Below are positions 1-7,668 of a DNA stretch of 19,320 bases, piece after piece. This DNA comes from an uncultured Eubacteriales bacterium (GTDB lineage: Bacteria > Bacillota > Clostridia > Peptostreptococcales > Anaerovoracaceae), in the NCBI GenBank assembly GCA_900551415.1, contig URWB01000035.1, positions 1 to 19,320 on the forward strand, written 5' to 3'. How positions within the stretch are numbered: the first letter of the stretch is position 1; the number at the start of each line of letters is the position of its first letter. The position numbers and the translations under genes were made by a program. Under the pieces are notes generated by a model that was given only the letters and a program-made list of their open reading frames with translations, was not told where the DNA came from and did not search any database.

Positions 1-433
1 ATAATGGCATCCAGGTGCCGACGCCGGTCGCCACGAGTTTGCCTGTTTCCTTGCAAACCATCTCCGCGCGCAGGCGAATGATCTTCCGCCCGGTCTTAAC
101 CGTATAAACGGTGACTGCGGTATGCTGACCGTAATCCAGCGGGCGCACATAGGAAATATTCATGTCTACCGTCGTCGCTTCATTTACGCCGGCGATGAAA
201 TCCGCTACGACTCCGAACGCGGTATCAAACATGCCCGCGATTGCACCGCCGTGAATGCCGCCCCATTCGTTGATCTGCCATTTCTGTGTTTCAAACTCTA
301 TCGTTACCGACTGCGCCTCATAATCACAAGCGACCAGCGTCGCGTGCATCTGATCGTCAAAGCACCCGTCCTGTCTTGTCAAGTATCCATTGATGATGTT
401 TTCGGCCTGCTGCAGCCATTCTTGTTTGTCCAT
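1..433 (-). CDS. PaaI-family hotdog thioesterase (3' end cut by window edge)
   Basis: The reverse strand reads from an ATG at 433 without a stop to the window edge, giving about 144 residues (PaaI proteins are usually 130-150, so little is missing). The start is set by AGGGAGG about 8 nt upstream. The hallmark is the hotdog-fold active-site segment 'WGGIHGGAIAGMFDTAFG' near residues 53-70: the HGG turn followed by the helix with an acidic residue seen in PaaI/YdiI acyl-CoA thioesterases. Then come 'VDMNISYVRPL' and the strand 'TGKLVATGVGTWM'. Members are cytosolic and hydrolyse acyl-CoA thioesters, often aryl- or hydroxyaryl-CoA; the substrate here cannot be told. The upstream neighbour region is a non-coding inverted-repeat element, so it appears to be monocistronic or the first gene of a unit that runs off the left edge. 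The fold call is secure; the substrate is unknown. Confidence 0.88.
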   Translation of the reverse strand, partial: MDKQEWLQQAENIINGYLTRQDGCFDDQMHATLVACDYEAQSVTIEFETQKWQINEWGGIHGGAIAGMFDTAFGVVADFIAGVNEATTVDMNISYVRPLDYGQHTAVTVYTVKTGRKIIRLRAEMVCKETGKLVATGVGTWMPL

Positions 434-483
434 TGATGTTTTCCTCCCTATAAGCTTGTATTGCGATTTCTATTCTAATCTAT

Positions 484-759
484 ACCTTCAGTTGACAAAG
501 GCACACACGGTTTGCAAAGACCTATTTGCTTCTGCACTTTGTTGTCTTCGCTCACCGTAGCACCACTACGCCTCGCTCATTCGCCTCGCGCAGAGGCAAA
601 TATTTTCTCTGCAAACTTCCTTGGAACCTGGCGGCTCGAAATTTCGGCGCAGGCAAGGCCGCAGGACGAAAGCTTACTGGACGTAAGCCTGAGACGAGAA
701 CGAAGCATGCGTTGAAATTTCAGCTCGTCCAGGCGTGTGTGCTCTTGTCAACTGAAGGT
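484..759. repeat. Non-coding element with nested inverted repeats (MITE-like or structured RNA)
   Basis: The ends are a perfect 15-bp inverted repeat (ACCTTCAGTTGACAA at 484-498, its complement at 745-759). The stem continues after two unmatched positions through GCACACACG (501-509) and CGTGTGTGC (734-742). Inside are two arms. Arm 1 pairs GTTTGCA (510-516) with TGCAAAC (610-616) and ATTTGCTTCTGC (524-535) with GCAGAGGCAAAT (590-601, one G-U), and its loop has the hairpin CGTAG/CTACG (556-570). Arm 2 pairs around GAAATTTC (638-645) and GAAATTTC (714-721) with an inner hairpin GCTTAC/GTAAGC (672-688). The whole folds as a branched cruciform. No transposase or convincing coding sequence lies inside. 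It could be a miniature mobile element or a structured RNA; the sequence alone does not decide, and no second copy is in the window. Confidence 0.7.
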
Positions 760-807
760 GCTGATACAAAAAACCACCCAAGGCAAGCGGCATGCCCAGT
801 ATATCGA

Positions 808-841
808 CGAAGACCCATCGGAAATCTCCGCTGGGTCTTCG
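808..841 (-). terminator. Strong stem-loop downstream of the surface-protein gene
   Basis: CGAAGACCCA (808-817) pairs with TGGGTCTTCG (832-841), and the loop contains a second paired tract, CGGA (819-822) with TCCG (827-830). This gives about 14 bp with one mismatch. It lies 54 nt past the stop of the surface-protein gene. No T-run follows directly on the minus strand; the nearest is six T at 773-768, behind a weak 5-bp stem. It may therefore be a processed or Rho-assisted 3' end rather than a textbook intrinsic terminator. Apart from this and the inverted-repeat element, the 434-894 gap holds only a small hairpin, CATAC/GTATG (845-861). Confidence 0.4.
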
Positions 842-894
842 TGTCATACTTCATTCGTATGAAATTCGTTACTTTTATCTCCGGCTTCGTAGAA

Positions 895-3753
895 TCATTT
901 CATCCAAGTTCTGCATGCGTATTTGCACTGCTTGAGTGCGGTTGCCGCGATCAGCCTGCCGCTTTGATCGTAAACTCTGAGCTGAACCTTGTAGTAATAC
1001 TTCATGCCTGTCTTCCCGTTGGTATTGATATATACCGGTTTATCTTTTGTAAGCATCGCTTTGTAGGCGGAAGTCTTCTTCTGCGAACGATAGAAACGAT
1101 ATTTCACGGTATACCCAAGTTCTTTCATGGATTCGATGAAAGCTTTACTTTCCTCGTCGGCTTTGAATACGACTTTAATTCCCTTTGAGGTCTTGGAGGA
1201 ACGCGCTTTCAAATCGACCTGCTTCGCGGCTGCTTTTGCCTGTGCGACGCGTTCCGCTTCTTCCGCTGCCGGATCCGCCTTGGAAACCGTAAGCGTTACG
1301 GTATCGCCGTCTGCTTTTTCCAGCAAGGCTTTGAGCTCATCCTGCGTATAAGTCGTATCGCCAAACGGCGTGCGGATGGTCAAGGAAGCATTCGTCTCTT
1401 TGAGCAGCTGATCCAGGAAAGCTTTTTCAAGCTGTACGTTCGCGCTCGTCGCGCTGCCCGCCGCGCTCGCCGGTACTTCCAGAATGATCGCTTTGGAACC
1501 GTTCTGTTTTGCCTGCTTGATGATCTCTCTCTGATTCGCGGCAGAAACCTTCACTTCCGCGACAGTCTCTTTCGTGCCATCGGCATGAACCTTTTCACTT
1601 GTTTTTACCTCAGTCTTTGCAGTCGTTACCTTATCGCCTGCTGTGCCGCTCGTTGCCACGTCACTCGGGACCGGTGCAATCGCGCCGCCGGATGCACCGC
1701 CGCCGGAGAATTTCGCGGCTTCTTCAACTACATAGGTTGAGAAATGATTTGTTTCAAAGGTTAATTCCTTTGCTGCTGCATCATACTCGCACGCAACAGG
1801 TGTCTTTTCCCCGTTCTCAGCCAAGTAGTATACCTTTGGTTCTTTAGAAGAATCCTTCATTTCATAATCCAGTGTCACTGCGGCAGTTCCTTCTCCAAAC
1901 TGGCTGATAGTACTGCCATTGTCAGCCTGCAAGGATAAATCAACAACTTTCGTCGCATTCTGCAGCTGCGTTCCCGCACTCTGATATAGGTCGTCTTCTT
2001 TCTCGATATTTTCAATATTCAGTGTCACCTGCTGGTTGGTCTGATCAATCTGTGTCAAAATTTTATCATCAAAAGTGACCTTTCCCAGATTCGTCTGTAA
2101 CTCCAGTGTAGTCTGATCTTGCTTGATCGACACCTGATTTGCATCTTCGCCAAAGAGATCATTCGAAATTGCTACCGATGCCAACTTGATATCACATTCC
2201 TCGTTTGTTTCCTCAAAGCCTTCTTTCGAAACCTTTCTTGCATCATAGATCCAATGATCTGATTCCTGTCCGTCTTCGCCTTTTTTGAGGTTCGCTAAAC
2301 TTACCAGTTCTCTTACTGACCTTGTCCAAAGGAAAATATGTTTGCTCACATTTTCGTTCTCTGATTTCAGATATTCATCCTCTCCGGTGTATACAAGCCG
2401 ATAAGCAGGACCGTATAAGTCTTTCTCTCTATCATAGGAGATTTTCATTAAATTATCCTCTCCGTTCATCATTTCGAAGCTGAACGGATTACATTTATCT
2501 TCTACGTCGATGTATTTTTCCTGATCGAAATCAATGCAGTACTGCACTTTAATATTCTCCGGCGTGACATTCACAAAGTGTTCGTCATCGATACGCTCCA
2601 TATTTTCATCCGTAACGATATATTTTACATACTTTTCCTGTTTCATATTTTTAAAGATGCCAATCGTCGAATAACCATAAACTCCCCATGTATCGCCCCG
2701 CTTCTCCATATTATAGAACTGCAGGACATAGTCGCTTGGCTCTGTCTGCACGCGAACAGAAAAGCGTGCCTCCCAGTTCCGATCTTCCGCTCTATCTGCA
2801 TCTGCACATTCCAAGGTAAACCAACCCTCCACACCTTGTCCCGCAGTCAGCGTAAAGCTGTCGTCCGGATTCGTCATTAAAGTGCAGCCCGGACCGCCGA
2901 ATAACTCTATATGATACTCTTGGCTTGCTAATTCTCTTCCGTTCAAAGAAACCTTTCCGGTGAGGCTTTTTCCATCTCGCAGGTTGATCTGAGCACCGCT
3001 CTGTTTCTTGCTTCCGTTAATTTGCAATACAAGGTTACAAGCGTCTGCGGAATCATCGCTGATTCCTGAACCTTCCCATGTAAAAATTGACTCTTTATCC
3101 CAGTTTTTACCATTATTTCGTATTCCGTGAACAATCGTAAGTGTGCTGCTGCCGTTTCCGATTGTCGTAATCTTCAGTTTACCGTTCCCCAGATTCTCTA
3201 CATGTAAAACCGTGCTGCTTTCAATACCGAAATCATAGTCTTCGGTGATCTCATCATTTCCCAACATGACCTGTGCAGTCACACTCTGCTTTCCACTGAT
3301 TGTCCTTCCTTTTTTTACGATCGTGCCATCATCCTCCAATCTCAATCGAAGACCTGCGGTCACCACAATCTTCAGTTTAATGGACGTACTTTTATAGGAC
3401 AAAGTTACCCATGTAAATGCTCCTACCTCCGCAGCTTCGCTTACTCGAATCTCCAATACTTTTCCATCTGGTGAAACGCCGGGATAACATATTCCATCTT
3501 TCACTACTTCATCTGCCTGCGGTTCCTCGCCTGCGGATGGTTTGATCACCTCTCCGTTATAGTAAATCTCCATTTCACAAAGGCTGTTTTCTTCAATTTC
3601 TATCTCGGCGCCGTCTCCCAGCAACACGCCATTTTGCATAACAGCTAATCCACGCGGTGCAGTGCCTGTTTGACCATCTGCCCACGCCATGCTCGGCATC
3701 ATGGTCAGCACCATACAGAACGCCAACACAATCGCAAAAAATTTCTTTTTCAT
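895..3753 (-). CDS. Secreted multidomain surface protein, function unknown
   Basis: 952 residues. Residues 1-26 form a classical signal peptide (KKK, hydrophobic core, AWA cleavage before DGQ). Residues 27-680 are beta-rich and Ig/cadherin-like in texture, but I cannot assign a named family. A Gly/Ala/Pro/Ser linker near 683-700 leads to a conserved module at about 730-825 ('SAANQREIIKQAKQNGSKA', 'ASLTIRTPFGDTTYT') that I recognise from many Clostridia surface proteins. The last 100 residues resemble a fibronectin-III-like end domain ('GMKYYYKVQLRVYDQSGRL'). There is no LPXTG, SLH or cell-wall-binding repeat, so the attachment mode is unclear. The gene is monocistronic: a promoter lies at 3894-3922 and a stem-loop follows the stop. 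The start is supported by the signal peptide and a GAGAGG site. Likely role: extracellular binding or adhesion, an inference only. Confidence 0.92.
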   Translation of the reverse strand: MKKKFFAIVLAFCMVLTMMPSMAWADGQTGTAPRGLAVMQNGVLLGDGAEIEIEENSLCEMEIYYNGEVIKPSAGEEPQADEVVKDGICYPGVSPDGKVLEIRVSEAAEVGAFTWVTLSYKSTSIKLKIVVTAGLRLRLEDDGTIVKKGRTISGKQSVTAQVMLGNDEITEDYDFGIESSTVLHVENLGNGKLKITTIGNGSSTLTIVHGIRNNGKNWDKESIFTWEGSGISDDSADACNLVLQINGSKKQSGAQINLRDGKSLTGKVSLNGRELASQEYHIELFGGPGCTLMTNPDDSFTLTAGQGVEGWFTLECADADRAEDRNWEARFSVRVQTEPSDYVLQFYNMEKRGDTWGVYGYSTIGIFKNMKQEKYVKYIVTDENMERIDDEHFVNVTPENIKVQYCIDFDQEKYIDVEDKCNPFSFEMMNGEDNLMKISYDREKDLYGPAYRLVYTGEDEYLKSENENVSKHIFLWTRSVRELVSLANLKKGEDGQESDHWIYDARKVSKEGFEETNEECDIKLASVAISNDLFGEDANQVSIKQDQTTLELQTNLGKVTFDDKILTQIDQTNQQVTLNIENIEKEDDLYQSAGTQLQNATKVVDLSLQADNGSTISQFGEGTAAVTLDYEMKDSSKEPKVYYLAENGEKTPVACEYDAAAKELTFETNHFSTYVVEEAAKFSGGGASGGAIAPVPSDVATSGTAGDKVTTAKTEVKTSEKVHADGTKETVAEVKVSAANQREIIKQAKQNGSKAIILEVPASAAGSATSANVQLEKAFLDQLLKETNASLTIRTPFGDTTYTQDELKALLEKADGDTVTLTVSKADPAAEEAERVAQAKAAAKQVDLKARSSKTSKGIKVVFKADEESKAFIESMKELGYTVKYRFYRSQKKTSAYKAMLTKDKPVYINTNGKTGMKYYYKVQLRVYDQSGRLIAATALKQCKYACRTWMK

Positions 3754-3849
3754 GCTTTCTGTCTTACCTCTCTTTCTTCTTCATTTTTTCTTTTTCGGCT
3801 TCGTCAGGCAAAGACGCAGGGTCATTCCGCGCCGCCGGAAGCATCGTCC

Positions 3850-3883
3850 GAATACAGGAACGCAGCTTCAAATCCCTGTATTC
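3850..3883 (-). other. 5'-UTR stem-loop of the surface-protein mRNA
   Basis: GAATACAGG (3850-3858) pairs with CCTGTATTC (3875-3883) across a 16-nt loop. It would sit at the very 5' end of the transcript starting near 3887, about 100 nt before the start codon. A 5'-terminal hairpin often protects mRNA from decay; a regulatory role is possible but not shown. Confidence 0.45.
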
Positions 3884-3893
3884 ACCTATACGC

Positions 3894-3922
3894 TCTATAG
3901 TTTACCATATCGGCGCCGCCAA
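3894..3922 (-). promoter_or_regulatory. SigA-type promoter for the surface-protein gene
   Basis: On the minus strand, -35 TTGGCG (3922-3917), a 17-nt spacer, and -10 TATAGA (3899-3894). Four of six bases match the -35 consensus and five of six the -10. Transcription would start near 3887, giving a 5' UTR of about 134 nt. Confidence 0.5.
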
Positions 3923-3964
3923 CGGTTATGCACGCTGCTAAGTCCGAAAAAATAGGGTGAACGC

Positions 3965-4070
3965 GCGCATAACAAAATCAGAGATTTTTATGCGCACATG
4001 TCGCTCACAAGTGAGCGCCGCTTCGCAAGCTGCTTTTGTCTTAATCCCGGAAATATCGCCCACCGATATT
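3965..4070. other. Row of three stem-loops in the gap between kinase and surface-protein genes
   Basis: Hairpin A: GCGCATA (3965-3971) with TATGCGC (3989-3995), plus AAAATC/GATTTT inside, 13 bp with a 2-nt bulge and 3-nt loop. Hairpin B: CGCTCAC (4002-4008) with GTGAGCG (4011-4017), a near-palindrome. Hairpin C: AATATCG (4052-4058) with CGATATT (4064-4070). With the terminator at 4086-4142 they fill most of this 414-bp gap. On the minus strand hairpin A is followed 12 nt later by six T (3954-3949 region), so it could be a back-up terminator. No coding sequence is supported here. Confidence 0.55.
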
Positions 4071-4072
4071 CT

Positions 4073-4142
4073 CACCATAATAAAAGGACTGACGCGTAAA
4101 CGCGTGATGAAGCTTTTTCGTTCATTCGCGCCGCGTCAGTCC
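4073..4142 (-). terminator. Intrinsic terminator of the kinase-like gene
   Basis: GGACTGACGCG (4086-4096) pairs with CGCGTCAGTCC (4132-4142); CGCG and ATGAA/TTCAT pairings extend the stem inward. On the minus strand the stem is followed by CTTTTATTAT, a T-rich tail. It begins 26 nt after the stop codon of the gene at 4168. Confidence 0.8.
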
Positions 4143-4167
4143 ACGGTTCTCACTTTTAATTTATGTT

Positions 4168-5799
4168 TTATTCTTCTTCTGTAAACTTGAACGTCAGTCT
4201 GCCTTCGGCGTGCGTGACCTGAAAGACCGCGTCGCCGCCGTCCGGGTTATAGAACGTCAGCTTATAGACCTTGTCGTTCGGCCAATCGCCTTGATTCCCA
4301 CACTTTTCGATCGTCACCCGGTCATCGCCGCAGTTCGGCACGATATTTTCGAAACTCGGACTGACCGCCAGATAAAGAGTCACACGCTTTTGGGGATCAT
4401 AGGTCTGCCGTACAAACTCCGTGTCGTCCCCATTCGCGTCCGCGGTCGGCGCAAGGTAACCATCTGCCATATTGCCGAACCTTGGAGTCTTAGTATAAGC
4501 GCTGATCGGATAGCCTGTCACAACAATGCGCACGGCGTAAGTCTTGCCGTCCTTTTTTGCATGGACAAAGCCTTCCGCCCCCGGCTGCGCGCCGCGCGAA
4601 TCGAGGCGCCAGCCCAGCCATTCTTCTTCCCATCCGGTGATCCAGCCGATCTGTTCGTCCGCATAGACCTCCCAGTCGGATTCCACCGGCACATTGTCCT
4701 CGGTAAGCATCGGCAGGCATTGGCTTCCGGCACAGGAGTTATAGCGAAATGTCGGACCGCCGAGATAGTCCAGATACAGCTGCAATTCACCGTTTTCGGC
4801 ATACTGCGACGCTTCTGCCTGTTCATTTGTCTGCCCTCGAGCCGCGGCATGCCCGTCCGTCAGCCCTTCAGCCCCCTCGCTCTGAGGAAAATATTTCATG
4901 CCGAGCGTTCCGGCCGCGCAGACTGCCACCGCGAGCACAGCAACCTGCATCCAGCGTTTCCTGCCACGTCCTGCTGCATTTCCATGAGAAATCATGGAGG
5001 TCTCGCCTGCTTTCCCGCCACCGTTCGGCGCGGTCTGCTCCGGAGCGTATCCTTCTGCAGCGAGGACCTCACCCCTTACCGCCTCCGCCTTCGCACGCGC
5101 GAGCGCGGCGCGAAGTTCAGCCATACTCTGATAGCGGTCCATCGGGTTCATCTCGATACATCTTTGGATGACGCGCGCGGCGCTGCCGTTTTGATACCGC
5201 AGCACCGCCGGATGTTGTCCGGTCAGCAACGTATTCAAAAAAATTCCTACCGCGAAGACGTCCGTTCGCACGTCGGAGCGCGTCAGACCGAACTGCTCCG
5301 GTGCCGCATATCCGGTCGTACCCAAAAGCCGCGTATCGTTCGCCTTTTGCGGCTCGATGCGCATCGCGGCATCCAGATCAATCAGAAACAGTTCCCCTTC
5401 GGCATCCATCAGAACATGTTCCGGCTTGACGTCGCGGTGAATAAACCCTATCTCATGCAGCTTTCCCAGTGTTTCGCAAAGACGCGCGGTCAAAGTCAGC
5501 GCCCTCTCCACATCCATCTTTTCGCCGCCGTCGATCATCTCCTGCAGTGAAATTCCGTCAATGAACTGTTCCCTAACAAAAAAAAGCCCGTTTTCCCAGC
5601 GGCAATCATAAATCCGCGGCAAGCCCGCGCAAGGTCGCTGCCTGACTGCTTCATAGGCCGGCATCTCGCGGCTGTATACGCGCAGGATAATCGGTTTTCC
5701 TTCCTGTTCCTGCGTGAAAAATACTGCGCTGTCTTCTTTATTGCTGAGCACTTTCCATTCCGCGGCGGCTATGCCGCCGACAATCCTATTGCTGTCCAT
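4168..5799 (-). CDS. Membrane-anchored Ser/Thr protein kinase-like protein (degenerate active site)
   Basis: 543 residues from the ATG at 5799, preceded by GGGAG five nt upstream; a TTG four codons earlier overlaps that site and is less likely. Residues 1-235 form a bacterial eukaryotic-type kinase domain: 'HRDVKPEH' at 121-128, 'LIDLDAAM' at 139-146 in place of the DFG loop, 'GTTGYAAPEQF' activation segment at 160-170, then 'DVRTDVFAVGIFL'. A basic stretch and one membrane helix (about 284-301) lead to an outside domain of about 240 residues with no PASTA repeats. Odd points: no clear glycine-rich loop, Arg40 ('IILRVY') where the ATP-binding Lys is expected, His128 where the Mg-binding Asn is expected, and DLD for DFG. 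It may be a weak kinase or a pseudokinase that relays an external signal. No partner phosphatase or substrate gene is adjacent. It has its own promoter and terminator. Confidence 0.88.
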   Translation of the reverse strand: MDSNRIVGGIAAAEWKVLSNKEDSAVFFTQEQEGKPIILRVYSREMPAYEAVRQRPCAGLPRIYDCRWENGLFFVREQFIDGISLQEMIDGGEKMDVERALTLTARLCETLGKLHEIGFIHRDVKPEHVLMDAEGELFLIDLDAAMRIEPQKANDTRLLGTTGYAAPEQFGLTRSDVRTDVFAVGIFLNTLLTGQHPAVLRYQNGSAARVIQRCIEMNPMDRYQSMAELRAALARAKAEAVRGEVLAAEGYAPEQTAPNGGGKAGETSMISHGNAAGRGRKRWMQVAVLAVAVCAAGTLGMKYFPQSEGAEGLTDGHAAARGQTNEQAEASQYAENGELQLYLDYLGGPTFRYNSCAGSQCLPMLTEDNVPVESDWEVYADEQIGWITGWEEEWLGWRLDSRGAQPGAEGFVHAKKDGKTYAVRIVVTGYPISAYTKTPRFGNMADGYLAPTADANGDDTEFVRQTYDPQKRVTLYLAVSPSFENIVPNCGDDRVTIEKCGNQGDWPNDKVYKLTFYNPDGGDAVFQVTHAEGRLTFKFTEEE

Positions 5800-5846
5800 T
5801 TTTTCTCCCAAAACATGCGTGTGATATACACATTTTTACTTTTTTC

Positions 5847-5875
5847 ATTTTAGCAGAAAATATGAAACCGTGCAA
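5847..5875 (-). promoter_or_regulatory. Promoter for the kinase-like gene
   Basis: -35 TTGCAC (5875-5870), 17-nt spacer, -10 TAAAAT (5852-5847) on the minus strand. The leader to the ATG at 5799 would be about 40 nt. Confidence 0.5.
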
Positions 5876-5961
5876 GAGCGTTTTCAAAGCTTCCGTTGCA
5901 AGCAGGCCGCCAAATTGTAGTCTCATCTACACAGTAGAATCCTCTTCATTTTTTATCCATC

Positions 5962-6000
5962 ATACCGAAAAATCCACAGATACGGCTCTGTGGATTCTTC
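5962..6000 (-). terminator. Intrinsic terminator of the DDAH-permease unit
   Basis: AATCCACAGA (5971-5980) pairs with TCTGTGGATT (5987-5996) around a 6-nt loop; GAA/TTC outside one mismatch extends it. On the minus strand five T follow directly (5970-5966 region). It lies about 75 nt past the permease stop. A 15-bp palindrome, GACTATA-T-TATAGTC (6048-6062), sits between the stop and this stem. Confidence 0.8.
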
Positions 6001-6072
6001 TCTGTGGTATTCTTTTTAGGTCACCAGACTCTTCTGATTAGCATACTGACTATATTATAGTCTATGTACCGG

Positions 6073-7512
6073 TCAGAACCACACGATAGTACCCTTTACT
6101 GTCAGGATAAGCGCAAGTACGGCAAGTGCAACCAGAATGACGCAGATTGCCATATCGCTGGCCTTGTCGAAATATCTCTGACCTGTTTTTTGGCGGTGGT
6201 ACAGATACATGATCGTACCTGGCGCATACAAGATTGTCATTGCAAGGATGTAGGTAAGTCCGGATGCATACAGTAGCCATACTCCGTAAAATGCGCCAAT
6301 AATCGCAATGATCCAAGGAGCGACACGACTGCCTTTTTCGATCTCCCGATCCTCGCCTCTGCAGACAATCTTAAAATAGTAGAACGCCGAGAACACGTAC
6401 GGCACCATGATCGCCGATGTCGACAACGCGTAGCACATCTGGAAGGTCGCGTCATTAAAGTAAATGATCACAATAAACAGCTGCACGATCAGCGCGCTGG
6501 CAATCACCGACCAAGTCGGCGCGCCCAATTTGTTCTTGCGGGACAGAACTTCCGGAAACGCACCGTACGCAGCCGGTCCGAATGCGCTGTCCACGCAGAG
6601 GATCGTATAAGAAAACATCGCGCCGCCGACCGAGATCAGCAAAGCGATATGTACCAGCGTCGCGCCCCATGGGCCGACTACATATTCCAAAACGCCGCCT
6701 AGAGACGGGTTCGCAAGCGCCGCCAGTTCTTCCGCAGGCAGAACGCCCATTGACAGGAACGAGATCAGGAAATACAGTAGGAAAAGAGACGTGAAGGAAA
6801 TGATCGTCGCCTGTCCTGAGATCTTCGTTGTCCTTCCCCGTCCGGAAATCACGACTGCGCCTTCGATGCCGATAAAGATCCATACCGTTACATATACGGT
6901 ACTCTTCACCTGCTCCAACAGTGACATTTCTCCGGTTCCCGCAAAGTTCTGCGTGAAAATATCCCAGCTGAACGCGCCGCCAAGCATGATCGCGACAACG
7001 ACAGACAGAATCGGTACGATTTTGGCAATTACGATGACAACATTGACCACGACGGCCTGATTTACACCGCGCAAAACCAAAAGAGAAAGCGCCCAAATGA
7101 TTACAGAAGCCAACGCGCAGGAAGCCAAATTCGTTCCGTTTCCAAAAGCAACGGCATAGTGGCCGAGCGTCTCAAAGAACAGTGTAATAAACGCGAGTTG
7201 GGCTAGAATCGCGCTCATCCAGTAGCCCCACGCGGCGTTAAAACCGATGTATTCACCGAATCCGGATCTCGCGTAGGTGTAAATTCCACTCGTCAAGTCC
7301 TTCTTTACAATCGAGAGCTTAAAAAAGCACATCGTCAACCCGAACATACCGATTCCGCAAATTGCCCAGCCGATCAAAGTTGCGAGGGTGTGGGCTCCGC
7401 CGGCGGCAAAGTCTCCGGATAAGCTGAACACACCGCTTGCCAATGTGGTTCCAACCGCGAACATCGCTAGCGGCAGAACACCTAGTGTTTTGTCGTTTTG
7501 ATTTTGATTCAT
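6073..7512 (-). CDS. APC-superfamily amino-acid permease (arginine/ornithine antiporter-like)
   Basis: 479 residues from the ATG at 7512. An ATG five codons upstream is rejected because it contains the GGAGG site that serves 7512. The protein is hydrophobic throughout, with about 12-13 membrane helices. The first helix carries the APC signature 'GTTLASGVFSLSGD' near residues 21-34, matching the unwound substrate-binding helix of this superfamily. Overall texture is that of the basic amino-acid/polyamine antiporter group (ArcD and LysI relatives) rather than proton-coupled permeases, but exact specificity cannot be read from sequence. It follows the DDAH gene by 156 nt on the same strand, likely in one transcript, with a terminator after it. 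I infer import of arginine or methylarginine, perhaps in exchange for a product such as citrulline or ornithine. Confidence 0.9.
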   Translation of the reverse strand: MNQNQNDKTLGVLPLAMFAVGTTLASGVFSLSGDFAAGGAHTLATLIGWAICGIGMFGLTMCFFKLSIVKKDLTSGIYTYARSGFGEYIGFNAAWGYWMSAILAQLAFITLFFETLGHYAVAFGNGTNLASCALASVIIWALSLLVLRGVNQAVVVNVVIVIAKIVPILSVVVAIMLGGAFSWDIFTQNFAGTGEMSLLEQVKSTVYVTVWIFIGIEGAVVISGRGRTTKISGQATIISFTSLFLLYFLISFLSMGVLPAEELAALANPSLGGVLEYVVGPWGATLVHIALLISVGGAMFSYTILCVDSAFGPAAYGAFPEVLSRKNKLGAPTWSVIASALIVQLFIVIIYFNDATFQMCYALSTSAIMVPYVFSAFYYFKIVCRGEDREIEKGSRVAPWIIAIIGAFYGVWLLYASGLTYILAMTILYAPGTIMYLYHRQKTGQRYFDKASDMAICVILVALAVLALILTVKGTIVWF

Positions 7513-7520
7513 TTTGGATA

Positions 7521-7525
7521 CCTCC
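7521..7525 (-). promoter_or_regulatory. Ribosome-binding site that fixes the permease start
   Basis: GGAGG lies 8 nt before the ATG at 7512 and directly overlaps the upstream in-frame ATG at 7527, which therefore cannot be the true start. Confidence 0.8.
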
Positions 7526-7600
7526 ATAGCTAAGGTTCTCTAATATGCCATTCGCCTTGCCTGTGGGTGTCTTTCTTGATATTAGAATCGTAGGTTCAGA

Positions 7601-7638
7601 TCAATGGGAAATCGGCTTCGAGGGTGATTCCCCATTGA
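7601..7638. other. Stem-loop in the DDAH-permease spacer
   Basis: TCAATGGG (7601-7608) pairs with CCCATTGA (7631-7638); AATC/GATT continue the stem past one mismatch. On the minus (mRNA) strand no T-run follows, so it is not a terminator for DDAH. It could protect or divide the transcript so that the two genes are expressed at different levels. Confidence 0.45.
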
Positions 7639-7668
7639 CCGACTTTTTATTCTTCCGCAGAACGCGGT

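Noticed and set aside
526..1188. 220-codon open frame on the plus strand
   Set aside because: It runs through the inverted-repeat element and the end of the surface-protein gene, with no ribosome site and no recognisable domain.
4210..5550. 446-codon open frame on the plus strand
   Set aside because: It lies wholly opposite the kinase-like gene, has no ribosome site, and its translation is rich in Arg, His and Cys without any domain. It is a shadow of the GC-rich third positions of the real gene.
7601..7638. Terminator between DDAH and permease
   Set aside because: On the transcribed strand no T-run follows; the T-run lies on the opposite side, where no gene reads into it.
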